Source: Alphaproteobacteria bacterium
Lineage (GTDB): Bacteria > Pseudomonadota > Alphaproteobacteria > Rickettsiales > JABCZZ01
Length of the DNA stretch: 48,769 bases
Assembly: GCA_013286285.1 (NCBI GenBank)
Contig: JABDGA010000008.1
Span: 1 to 48,769, forward strand
Direction: 5' to 3'
In this document: piece after piece, positions 29,277 through 38,947 of the stretch
How positions within the stretch are numbered: the first letter of the stretch is position 1
Layout of the letters: each line of letters begins with the position of its first letter
The notes under the pieces: generated by a model
The model's input: only the letters and a program-made list of their open reading frames with translations
What the model was told of the DNA's origin: nothing
Database searches by the model: none
Position numbers and translations under genes: made by a program

Positions 29277-31026
29277 CTCCCTCCCCTCACTTGTCCGGAT
29301 ATTACTGGTTGAGAACTCACCGGATGACGCAGCGCTTTTTCGTGCCTGGCTCGAAGAATCTGACAACAAGACATATGAAATACACCATGTCGGCACCGTG
29401 GCTGGCGCACAAATTGCGCTGGGGAAAGGTACATTTCAGGCAATTATGCTGGATCTGTCGCTACCGGATGCCGATGAACTTCATGGGCTACAGATCATTC
29501 ATAATATGGCGCCGACAGTTCCTATTATCATCCTGACCGGAAACGATAACGAGTATCTGGCGCTTGAAGCGGTGGAAAGCGGTGCGCAGGATTACCTGGT
29601 CAAGGATAAAATGGACAGTGAAAGCATACGGCGAGCCATACATTACGCCATCCACCGAAAAACCTTTGAAAGCAGCATCCTCCATCAGGCGAATTTCGAC
29701 AGGCTTACCGGCCTGGCAAACCGGATGCAATTCGATAGCCGCCTGAATATAGCGCTGGGTCGCACTGCACGATCCGGGGCAGGCATCGCCCTCCTGTTCC
29801 TCGACCTGAACGGCTTCAAGCAGATCAACGATACGTTCGGACATCCGGCAGGGGATCAGGTACTCAGGGAAATCGGCCGCAGGATTAGCAGTTGTGTCCG
29901 CCCTTACGATACGGCGGCACGGCTGGGCGGCGATGAATTCGCGGTGCTGGTGGAAGGCATCTCGGAAGAGCGTGACTGCATGACGGTCGCGCTCAAGCTG
30001 ATCCAGGAAATTAGCGCGCCGATAACCGTAGACACGCAGGAAGTGACGGTAGGCGTCAGCATCGGAATTGAAGCCTGCACCGATGCGGATATCCTGACCG
30101 CGGAGGAGATCATCAACCATGCCGATAACGCGATGTACTCGTCCAAACTCAAAGATGGCAGCAGCTATTGTTTCTATACCCATGATATGGAAGAAACCAA
30201 CAAGCGGCGCATACGGATGGAAACGGAGCTGCGCAAAGCCATCGCCCATGAAGAGTTGACGCTCTGCTACCAGCCCAGGCAGTCGCTTGTCACCGGAAAA
30301 AGCTGCGGCGTGCAGGCGCTGATACGCTGGAACCATCCCGAACGCGGCCTCATGCTGCCGGGGGAATTCATCGGCATCGCCCAAGACATACACATGCTCG
30401 AACAGATCGAAGCATGGGTGCTGCGTAAGGTATGCCAAGATATACAGCGGTGGCACGATATGGACCTGCCCTTTATCCAGGTGTCCGTCCATCTTTCCTC
30501 CAAGCTCTTTGAGTCGCCAACCTTCATTAAAATGATGCAGTCCCTCATTGAGGAAAATGCAATCGATACCGATCAGATATCGCTCGAATTGCCTGAAAAA
30601 GTATTTCTGCTTCCCGACGCGGCGCATGCTTGCATCCTGGCTGAACTTTACCGGCTGGGCATCAGCGTCACCATGAACCAGTTTAATATCCAGACGTCTT
30701 CCCTGCAGTCGCTCAAAGCCATGGCGCTCAGCGAAATAAAGCTCGGGCAGGATTCCGTGGAATATATCGGAAGCAATAGCAAGGATAGGCTGGTGGTAAA
30801 AGCCATTATAGGCTGTGCGCATTCTCTGGGACTGAGGGTGATAGCCTGCGGTGTGGAGTCTGAATCCCTGCGCGATATTCTCAAGGAAGAGCGCTGTGAC
30901 ACTATTCAGGGCTTCATCTTCAGTCGCCCCATGCCCGCAGCCTATCTCGAACATTGGTTACAGAATGCAGGCGATCTGCCGCTATCACCCCATGCGGTTC
31001 CTGATCAGTCATTACAGTATAACTAA
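29269..31026 (+). CDS. REC-GGDEF-EAL protein; GGDEF intact, EAL degenerate
   Basis: ILLVENSPDDAALFRAWL; RLTGLANRMQFD; RLGGDEFAVL; EAL region reads VQALIRW and VTMNQFNIQTSSL; GTG start overlaps the kinase stop. Confidence 0.9.
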   Translation: MTDSLPSLVRILLVENSPDDAALFRAWLEESDNKTYEIHHVGTVAGAQIALGKGTFQAIMLDLSLPDADELHGLQIIHNMAPTVPIIILTGNDNEYLALEAVESGAQDYLVKDKMDSESIRRAIHYAIHRKTFESSILHQANFDRLTGLANRMQFDSRLNIALGRTARSGAGIALLFLDLNGFKQINDTFGHPAGDQVLREIGRRISSCVRPYDTAARLGGDEFAVLVEGISEERDCMTVALKLIQEISAPITVDTQEVTVGVSIGIEACTDADILTAEEIINHADNAMYSSKLKDGSSYCFYTHDMEETNKRRIRMETELRKAIAHEELTLCYQPRQSLVTGKSCGVQALIRWNHPERGLMLPGEFIGIAQDIHMLEQIEAWVLRKVCQDIQRWHDMDLPFIQVSVHLSSKLFESPTFIKMMQSLIEENAIDTDQISLELPEKVFLLPDAAHACILAELYRLGISVTMNQFNIQTSSLQSLKAMALSEIKLGQDSVEYIGSNSKDRLVVKAIIGCAHSLGLRVIACGVESESLRDILKEERCDTIQGFIFSRPMPAAYLEHWLQNAGDLPLSPHAVPDQSLQYN

Positions 31027-33939
31027 CCCCACTCTTTCACCCGCGCCAGATGCGCATAGTCATTATACCGCCCGCTATAGGCCGGAACCGGCATCGCGCG
31101 ATAAGGAAAATCCGGGTTATTGTATTTTTGAATCAAGGTTTCCAGTCCCTGTCTCGCCGTCTTTATCAGATCAACAATTTTTTCAGGAGGAATCTTTTTA
31201 ATCCTCCCTCCCTCTCCCCCCCCCCTGCAATTGCCAGTATTCAAGAGAGGCTATTTTTATGGGAGGAACGCTGCCCCCGCTTTCACTCCGCGAAACCTCC
31301 CCTGCAGGATCGTCGGCTATACCTTCTCCGCATCTTCTCGCACCTTGCTGTAATTCTTGCATAATCACCGCCAGCAGCAGCAACTGGCTTGCAAGCCCGT
31401 TCTCTATATCCATAGTAGTTGGCAGCGCCCCGGTTTTATAATCAATAATCGCCAGGATTCCGTCTTTATACTCCTCTATACGATCGGCGCGGCCTTTAAG
31501 GGTGAAGTTTCCAAACGCGCATTTTCCGTCCACTTCCGTGGCAATCTGCTGGATCGCCGGACGCCGTCCACGTTCGCACTGGAGAATGAATTCAGCTATC
31601 TGCACGAAACGCGGCCACCACAACGCCCGCACGCGATCATTCTGCAACAACGCCTGCAACGCCTCCTGTCCGTATTGCAGCAATGTTTCGTAAGGCTTAT
31701 CCGGCAGGACGGAGGGGTAGGCACGGACAAACGCCTCAAGCGCCTTATGCGCCGAAGTGCCGAAATCCGCTCCATTCAATTCGCGCATCATGGGATCCAG
31801 CGGATATAAATCCAGAATCAGCGCTGCATACAGCGCATACGGATTCCTAAGCCACGTCTCCACCTGCGTCACGGATATCGTCATGGGTCTTGCGGCAAGC
31901 GGCGGTTTGGGCACGGGCGCAGCCACCGGAACGACTTTAGCAGGAAAATCGAGAAGCCTGACCCTCTCACACCACGCATTATCTTCTATCAGGGACTGGG
32001 CGAAGAATTTGGCAAGCAGCACATCCAGCTTCAGCAACCAGCGTGATGGCGTGGTTTTCGTTCCGCCCGTTTTCTCCGCACGCGTAAGATAGACTTCCGG
32101 AGCGCTCGCCAACATGAAGAAGTCATGTGCAGCAAGGCCGATGCTTCGCTCCGGCGCGGGCAGGCCAATCCCGGCGCGCATGGGACGATTGAGCCAAGGA
32201 TCGGCAGTGATGTCTGGCGGCCAGCTTCCTTCATTGAGCCCACCCAGTATAATCCGGTCACAGGATTGCATCCTCGCTTCCATCGCCCCCAAAATCTTCA
32301 GACGTGGATGGTTCCCATACTCAGGACGGAACACCTGGCCTGCCAGCAAGGTGTCGAAGATCTCCGGATAGCTTGGAGTTGCAGGTTGCAGGTTGCAAGT
32401 TGCAAGTTGAATCTCGGCCAGCAATTTAGAAATAGTCTCTGCCTCAGGGCCATCCCATAGCCCATCTCCTGCAAGGGCTTCCGCACATTGCAGGTGAGCG
32501 GCGACGAGAGGTTGAAGGTTGCAAGTTGCAGATTGCAGATTAGCAATGAATGGGGAAAATGCTTTCTCAATATTTTGCATTAATTGCTTCACCCCATCCG
32601 AAACACCACTTGCAACTTGCAACTTGCAACCTGCAACCGACTTGCGCAATACCAGCAGCTCATATTCCCGCGCCGCTTCCAGACACGCAATACGTTCCAT
32701 CCCCGACCTTGCAAGCGGATGCTTGAGCAGCGAGACCAGCTTTACCGCATCCATACCGCTTGCCGCGACTTCCGCCACCAGCCGCAGGAAGACGGCGATA
32801 GGGGTCTGCAGCAATGGCTGACCTGCCGAGTCATCAAGGGTGACGCCGAAGCGTTTCATGATGGCGCATACACGGCGGGCAAGCGCACGGTCATGGGTCA
32901 CAAGCGCCGCCGTTTTCCCCGGATGCTCGAGCGTCTCACGCAGCATCAGCGCTATGACGCCCGCCTCTTCCTGAATATCCGTGCAGATAATCCGTTTCAT
33001 TCCCTGCAAGGCCTTGGGCATATCCATATCCAACGCCTGCCAGCCCTCCAGCATTTCCGCCGGACGCATGATTTCAGAGAGCAACTTGACTCGCTCTTTG
33101 CAACCTGCAACCGGTAACCGGCAACGTATCTCCTGCGCCTCATCCACCTTCAGCCTGCGAAGCAACGTATGCATTCCCCATTGCGGGTGGCTTTCAGTAA
33201 TATTTTCTAAATATGCTTCTCCTGCCTGCGTATCAAAACCCGGCAAGACAATCATGCCCTGCGGCATGGCGGCAACGCTGGCGATGACGTCGGCGCTCGC
33301 CGGAATACTGCCGGTAGTCCCCGCCACTATCACCGGGTGTTCCGGCGGGGCATCACGCCAGCTTTTCGCCAGAGCGACGAGTATCTGATTACGGTAACTG
33401 GCACCGCTCACCATATTTTCTTCCTTCGCGATCTGCGGCCAGTATTCCGAGATGATTTTCAGAAATTCTACCGTTATCTGCCAGTGACTGGCAAAATCCT
33501 CCGGCACCAGGCGAATAAGATCCTTTAACGCAACCTGCTCGCGCTCCAGCTCATCAAACAGCCGCGCCAGCTCCTGCGCCAGACGCAGCGCATGATCCAT
33601 ACGGGAATGGTTATGGCGTTGAATAAGCTGTGCGATGATGAACAGACGTTTAAAATCGAATTGCTCCGCAGAAGGAGGGGCAAGATCCAGGTTACGGGTT
33701 GCCAGAAGCATCCCTTCATCGACATCGCCAATAGGTTGCAGGCGCGGCAATAATAAAGCCTTGCCGCCACTTGCACGTAGAAACGCATCGCGCAGGGCAA
33801 TGCAGGCACGGCGGGTGGGAAGCAGCATCAAGACGCGTGATAATCCGGTAGGCGTAGCATCACACTTCTCCAGCACCCATTGTGCCAACGTATCGGTAAA
33901 AGGAGAATCGGCAGGAATGGTATAGATGTTGTTGGGCAT
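31023..33939 (-). CDS. addB: Double-strand break repair protein AddB; C-terminus displaced by a frameshift in a G10 tract
   Basis: VLMLLPTRRACIALRDAFL; nuclease motif GILAIIDYKTGALPT; last part (ORF 31023-31244) ends RYNDYAHLARVKEWG, as expected for AddB. Confidence 0.85.
32378..32409 (+). repeat. 7-bp tandem repeat array in addB (GTTGCAG/GTTGCAA, 4 units)
   Basis: gttgcag gttgcag gttgcaa gttgcaa gttg. Confidence 0.85.
32511..32538 (+). repeat. 7-bp tandem repeat array in addB (4 units)
   Basis: gttgaag gttgcaa gttgcag attgcag. Confidence 0.8.
32608..32637 (-). repeat. 7-bp tandem repeat array in addB, opposite orientation (4 units)
   Basis: acttgca acttgca acttgca acctgca. Confidence 0.85.
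33098..33125 (-). repeat. 7-bp tandem repeat array in addB, opposite orientation (4 units)
   Basis: ttgcaac ctgcaac cggtaac cggcaac. Confidence 0.75.
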
Positions 33940-33997
33940 GATGGAACCCTATATCATCTTCACTTCTTCGTCATTCCCCGAATTTGCCAGACGAAAA

Positions 33998-34957
33998 TTA
34001 AGCACTGGCCTGCGGAAAAGGCTTATCCGTTACTTCCGGCGGCAGCTTGAAACGGGTGTTTTCGGTGATACCTTCCAGCCGTCGCACTTCGGACGGACGT
34101 AAATCCCGCAGGTGCGCTATCACGTTCTCCACGAGGACTTCCGGCGCGGAGGCCCCCGCGGTGATGCCGACCGTGCTGGCACCGTCAAGCCATTCCGGAT
34201 GAATCGCAGCGGCATCGTCAATCAGATAGGAAGTCACACCCATTTCCTCCCCCATATCGCGCAGGCGGCTCGAGTTGGAGCTGTTCGCCGATCCGATAAC
34301 CAGTATCAAATCCACATGCTGTGCTAACTCGCGCACCGCATTCTGCCGGTTCTGGGTCGCATAGCAGATATCGCGCAGATCGGGGCCTTTAATCGTGGGA
34401 AATTTTACTTTAAGTGCAGCAATGATTTCCCTTGTATCGTCCACGCTGAGCGTCGTCTGGGTGACATAAGCGAGGTTATCGGGATTCTTCACCTGGAGGG
34501 AAGGTATATCCTTCACCGATGCGATCACCTGCATAGGCTGCTTCACCCGCCCTACCGTTCCTTCTACTTCCGGATGCCCGACATGGCCGATGAGAATAAG
34601 CTCACGGCCTTCGGCCTCATAACGCTGCGCTTCCTTATGCACTTTCGTCACCAGCGGGCAGGTCGCGTCAATGATCGGCAGATCACGCAGCTTTGCGGAA
34701 TTCTCGACTTTTTCGGAAATGCCGTGCGCGCTGAACACGGTAATCGCGCCATCGGGAATCTGGCTTACCTCATCCACAAAAATTACGCCCTTGCCACGCA
34801 AATCTTCCACCACCCATTTATTATGAACTATCTCATGGCGCACATAGACCGGCGGCCCATAAATCGTGAGCGCCTTCTCTACAATCTCGATGGCGCGCTC
34901 CACCCCCGCGCAGAATCCGCGCGGCTGGGCGAGTATAATGGTCAGTTTATCCTTCAT
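33998..34957 (-). CDS. ispH: 4-hydroxy-3-methylbut-2-enyl diphosphate reductase
   Basis: [59 protein letters not shown]. Confidence 0.97.
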   Translation of the reverse strand: MKDKLTIILAQPRGFCAGVERAIEIVEKALTIYGPPVYVRHEIVHNKWVVEDLRGKGVIFVDEVSQIPDGAITVFSAHGISEKVENSAKLRDLPIIDATCPLVTKVHKEAQRYEAEGRELILIGHVGHPEVEGTVGRVKQPMQVIASVKDIPSLQVKNPDNLAYVTQTTLSVDDTREIIAALKVKFPTIKGPDLRDICYATQNRQNAVRELAQHVDLILVIGSANSSNSSRLRDMGEEMGVTSYLIDDAAAIHPEWLDGASTVGITAGASAPEVLVENVIAHLRDLRPSEVRRLEGITENTRFKLPPEVTDKPFPQASA

Positions 34958-35726
34958 GTATCATTCCTTTTTCTGGGCTGGAAGCACTGGCAACATTGCG
35001 CCTGCCCATCCTGCCTGCCTTGTACGCCAGCCTTCCGGCAATTACGGCATGCTTCATGGCAGCAGCCATCATGATCGGGTCCTGCGCCTCTGCAATAGCA
35101 GTATTAAGCAACACCCCGTCACAGCCCAGTTCCATGGCGATGCTGGCGTCCGACGCGGTGCCGACTCCTGCATCCACCAATATAGGCACGTTTGCATTTT
35201 CCACAATGGTACGGATGGCAAGCGGGTTCTGAATACCAAGACCCGAGCCAATCGGCGCGGCCAGCGGCATCACCGCGACGCAACCGGCAGTTTCCAGCCG
35301 TTTCGCCACCACCGGATCATCGCTGGTGTAGGCCATGACCTGAAACCCGTCTTTTACCAGAATCTCCGCTGCTTTCAGTGTCTCCTGTATATCGGGGTAG
35401 AGCGTTTTCTTATCGCCGATCACTTCCAGCTTCACCAGAGTCCAGCCCCCCGCTTCCCGGGCAAGACGCAGGGTACGCACCGCTTCCTCCGCCGTGAAGC
35501 ACCCGGCGCTATTGGGAAGATAGGTATAATGCTCCGGGTCCAGAACATCCTGTATCGAGCCCTTGTCGCCTGCAAGACTCACACGGCGCAGCGCCACCGT
35601 AATGATCTCAGCACCCGATGCGACAATCGCCGCCTGTGCCTGAGAAAAATCCTTATATTTTCCGGTTCCCACCAGCAGGCGCGACGTAAATCTTCGCCCG
35701 GCGATTATCAAGTCATCATTACTCAT
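34947..35726 (-). CDS. thiG: Thiazole synthase
   Basis: [63 protein letters not shown]. Confidence 0.96.
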   Translation of the reverse strand: MSNDDLIIAGRRFTSRLLVGTGKYKDFSQAQAAIVASGAEIITVALRRVSLAGDKGSIQDVLDPEHYTYLPNSAGCFTAEEAVRTLRLAREAGGWTLVKLEVIGDKKTLYPDIQETLKAAEILVKDGFQVMAYTSDDPVVAKRLETAGCVAVMPLAAPIGSGLGIQNPLAIRTIVENANVPILVDAGVGTASDASIAMELGCDGVLLNTAIAEAQDPIMMAAAMKHAVIAGRLAYKAGRMGRRNVASASSPEKGMIHEG

Positions 35727-35773
35727 CTTGTCTCTTCTTTACTTAATCATTCTCCAAAGACCCACCCTCTCAC

Positions 35774-35862
35774 CGTCATTGCGAGCGTAGCGAAGCAATC
35801 CAGATCTTACCACTGGGATAGGTTTCTGGATTGCCGCGCCGCCTGCGGCGGCTCGTAATGAC
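35774..35862. repeat. CGTCATTGCGAGC...AATGAC double-hairpin repeat between thiG and thiS
   Basis: cgtcattgcgagcgtagcgaagcaatccag ... ctggattgccgcgccgcctgcggcggctcgtaatgac. Confidence 0.8.
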
Positions 35863-35868
35863 AAAATT

Positions 35869-36069
35869 CTATCCGCCGCCTATAAACTGCACGATTTCAA
35901 TTTTGTCACCTTCGCATAAAATGGTCTGATCGTAGAGCGAACGCGGCACAATGGCGTGATTGATCTCTATCGCCACCTTGCGGATATTGAGCGCAAGCCT
36001 CTCCACCAGACCGGCCACAGTCCTTACCTCATCCAGCTTTTGTGCTTCCCCGTTGATATAGACCTGCAT
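35869..36069 (-). CDS. thiS: Sulfur carrier protein ThiS
   Basis: 66-aa beta-grasp protein ending EGDKIEIVQFIGGG (terminal Gly-Gly). Confidence 0.93.
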   Translation of the reverse strand: MQVYINGEAQKLDEVRTVAGLVERLALNIRKVAIEINHAIVPRSLYDQTILCEGDKIEIVQFIGGG

Positions 36070-36090
36070 CCATGCTACCTAGAAAACCTT

Positions 36091-37632
36091 ATGAAAAACA
36101 CCTTCTATATCACCACACCCATCTATTATGTCAACGATCTCCCGCATATCGGCCATGCCTATACTTCCGTGGCCTGCGACGTTCTAGCACGGTTCATGCG
36201 GCTTGCCGGACGCGATGTCAGGCTCCTGACCGGCACCGACGAACATGGCCAGAAAGTAGAAAAATCCTCGCAGGCCAAAGGCATAGCCCCCAAGCAGTTT
36301 GTAGACGAAGTATCACGGCATTTCCGCGATCTGGCTAAATTAATGAACATCAGTAATAACGATTTTATCCGCACCACCGAGCCGCGCCATATCAAGGGAA
36401 CACAACTGCTTTGGCAAAAAATGCAGGAGAGCGGGCATATTTACCTCGGCAGCTATGCGGGCTGGTACGCGGTGCGCGATGAGGCATTTTACGCGGAATC
36501 CGAGTTGGTAAACGGCAAGGCCCCCAGCGGCGCGGAGGTGGAATGGGTGGAGGAGCCGAGTTATTTCTTCAGGCTTTCGGCATTTCAGGACAAGCTGCTT
36601 AAGTTTTATGAAGAGCATCCCGATTTCATCATGCCGCAAAGTCGTCGCAATGAAGTCATTAGCTTCGTTAAAGGCGGGTTGAAGGATTTATCCATTTCGC
36701 GCACTACCTTCAACTGGGGCATCCCGGTGCCGGGTGATGAAAAACATATCATGTATGTCTGGCTGGATGCGCTCGCCAATTATATCACCGCGCCCGGTTA
36801 CCCGGATGGAGAGGATTATAAAAAATTCTGGCCCGGCATGCATATGGTGGGCAAGGATATATTGCGCTTTCATGCGGTTTACTGGCCGGCATTTCTGATG
36901 TCCGCCGATCTGCCGCCGCCCAGACGCGTATTCGCGCATGGCTGGTGGACAATTGAGGGCGAGAAAATGTCCAAATCGCTCGGCAATGTCGTTGCGCCTT
37001 CCGAGCTGGTGGAAACATACGGCCTTGACCAGACACGTTATTTCCTGATGCGCGAGGTGCCGTTCGGCAATGACGGTAATTTCGCCCGCGAACGCATGGC
37101 GAGCGTGATTAATTCGGAACTGGCCAATAACGTCGGCAACCTCATCCAGCGCACGCTGAGCATGATCCACAAGAATTGTGGCGGAGTGGTGCCGGACGCG
37201 CAAGGCGTAGCAAAAGACGAACGGGATATGGCTTTCCTGCAAAAAGCGCAGGTAACGGATAGCGTAACGCATCAGGACGTGGAAAAACGGTATTATGACT
37301 GCAAATTCAATGAAATCCTTGCCGACATCATGCACATCGCCAGCGAAGCGAACCTCTATATTGATACCAAAGCGCCGTGGAAGCAGAAGAAAATTGACGA
37401 GAAACTTATGCAGGCGACACTCTATCACCTCGCCGAGGCCATACGCTGCATTGCCATCATGCTGCAGCCTTTCATACCGGACAGCGCCGCAAAGATACTG
37501 GTAATGCTCGGCTATGCGGAAGAAAAGGCAGCAAAAGGCATATCATTTTCCGAGCTTGCGCCGGAATATGCGCTAAAGTCCGGTACGGTTATCGCACCAC
37601 CGCAGCCGCTGTTTCCAAGGATTGAGATTTGA
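36091..37632 (+). CDS. metG: Methionine--tRNA ligase
   Basis: FYITTPIYYVNDLPHIGHAYTSVACDVLARF; TGTDEHGQKV; EGEKMSKSLGNVV (KMSKS). Confidence 0.97.
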   Translation: MKNTFYITTPIYYVNDLPHIGHAYTSVACDVLARFMRLAGRDVRLLTGTDEHGQKVEKSSQAKGIAPKQFVDEVSRHFRDLAKLMNISNNDFIRTTEPRHIKGTQLLWQKMQESGHIYLGSYAGWYAVRDEAFYAESELVNGKAPSGAEVEWVEEPSYFFRLSAFQDKLLKFYEEHPDFIMPQSRRNEVISFVKGGLKDLSISRTTFNWGIPVPGDEKHIMYVWLDALANYITAPGYPDGEDYKKFWPGMHMVGKDILRFHAVYWPAFLMSADLPPPRRVFAHGWWTIEGEKMSKSLGNVVAPSELVETYGLDQTRYFLMREVPFGNDGNFARERMASVINSELANNVGNLIQRTLSMIHKNCGGVVPDAQGVAKDERDMAFLQKAQVTDSVTHQDVEKRYYDCKFNEILADIMHIASEANLYIDTKAPWKQKKIDEKLMQATLYHLAEAIRCIAIMLQPFIPDSAAKILVMLGYAEEKAAKGISFSELAPEYALKSGTVIAPPQPLFPRIEI

Positions 37633-37635
37633 ACG

Positions 37636-38012
37636 CTATTGTTTTGCTATTCCTTGATTTCGAGATGTAATAGCCTGCATTACGCTTTCTAGGTTTTCTT
37701 TGACTTGTTCATCACCTGATATAAAAAGCCGAAAAGCGGGAACGCGTATATGCTCTAATCTACCAACGTCCGGAGGAGGCGATGCAGGAACAAAACCTTG
37801 ACTATTAAGAAATTCACCTAGATCATGTCGTGGATCTCCTTTAGGATATTGGGCCATTTCTGCTTGGCTTCGGAGGACTATTCTACTTGGATCTTCAAGA
37901 ACAGTTAAGGCAAGGATGCCTTTTTGTATTTCTTCAATTTGAAAACTATCAATTGGTAGTTTTTGTATAGTATCAGGAATTCGTGGCTATATAGGTTCTC
38001 TGGGACTAACCA
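37636..38012 (-). pseudogene. Hypothetical protein with in-frame TAG at codon 9
   Basis: gaggaaaaaaatATG start; MVSPREPI*PRIPDTIQKLPIDSFQIEEIQKGILALTVLEDPSRIVLRSQAEMAQYPKGD...; TAG complement at 37986-37988. Confidence 0.55.
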
Positions 38013-38084
38013 TATTTTTTTCCTCGTACATAAATTATGTATTTTAGCAGTTATTCACTATATAGTATTTTTGCTAACAAAATA

Positions 38085-38099
38085 TTAATTTTTTGTTAA
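38085..38099. promoter_or_regulatory. Candidate CtrA box in the divergent tatD intergenic region
   Basis: TTAA-TTTTTTG-TTAA, 56-70 bp upstream of tatD. Confidence 0.35.
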
Positions 38100-38154
38100 A
38101 TAAATATAGGTTTCTAGTATTAAGAATTAGATAGATATAGAATTATTTTTTGCT

Positions 38155-38937
38155 ATGCATCTTATCGACTCGCACTGCCATCTCAATTTCCCAGACTTTA
38201 AGAATGATCTGGAGACAGTGATCACACGCGCGCGGGAAAATGGCATATCCGTTATGCAGACCATCTGTACTGAAGTCGAAGAATTCGAGGAAGTACATGC
38301 CATTGCTGAAAGACATGACGGTATTTACTGCTCGGTCGGGGTACATCCCAATGAGTCCGGGATTAAGCAACCAGCCGATTTACAATATTTGCTGGATAAA
38401 ACCAGGCATCCTAAAGTTACCGGCATCGGCGAAACCGGGCTGGATTACCATTACGAAAACAGCGACCGCAGAATCCAGCAGACAAGCTTCCGCATCCATA
38501 TTGATGCCGCCCGTAAATCCGGCCTGCCGCTGATAGTGCATACGCGTGATGCGGACGAAGACACCATCGCCATACTGGAAGAAGAAATGCAGAAAGGCCG
38601 CTTCACAGGAGTAATACATTGTTTTACTTCTTCACGGAAGCTGGCGGAGAAAGCTATTGAACTGGGATTTTATATCTCGCTTTCCGGCATCATTTCGTTT
38701 AAAAATGCACAGGACATCCGGGATACGGTCAAAATCCTGCCTCAGGATCGCCTGCTCATCGAAACCGATGCGCCATTCCTTGCGCCCCTGCCCCATCGCG
38801 GCAAACGCAATGAACCGGCGTTTGTACACCACACCAACGCGAAGCTGGCCGAAATATTGGAAAGGAAAGAAGAAGATTGCGCGGCGCTTACCGCTGCGAA
38901 TTTCTTCCGGCTGTTTGATAAGGCCCAACCTCTATGA
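38155..38937 (+). CDS. TatD family hydrolase
   Basis: LIDSHCHLNFPDF; SVGVHPNE; GIGETGLDYHYE; IVHTRDAD; LIETDAPFLAP. Confidence 0.95.
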   Translation: MHLIDSHCHLNFPDFKNDLETVITRARENGISVMQTICTEVEEFEEVHAIAERHDGIYCSVGVHPNESGIKQPADLQYLLDKTRHPKVTGIGETGLDYHYENSDRRIQQTSFRIHIDAARKSGLPLIVHTRDADEDTIAILEEEMQKGRFTGVIHCFTSSRKLAEKAIELGFYISLSGIISFKNAQDIRDTVKILPQDRLLIETDAPFLAPLPHRGKRNEPAFVHHTNAKLAEILERKEEDCAALTAANFFRLFDKAQPL

Positions 38938-38947
38938 AATACCCGTT

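Noticed and set aside
29488-30954. 488-aa antisense ORF opposite the REC-GGDEF-EAL gene
   Set aside because: Composition (His/Gln/Arg-rich) and no recognisable motifs; the sense strand encodes clear REC, GGDEF and EAL-like motifs
32378-33125. Heptamer arrays considered as a CRISPR array
   Set aside because: Units are 7 bp with no unique spacers of regular length, and they are within the addB coding frame
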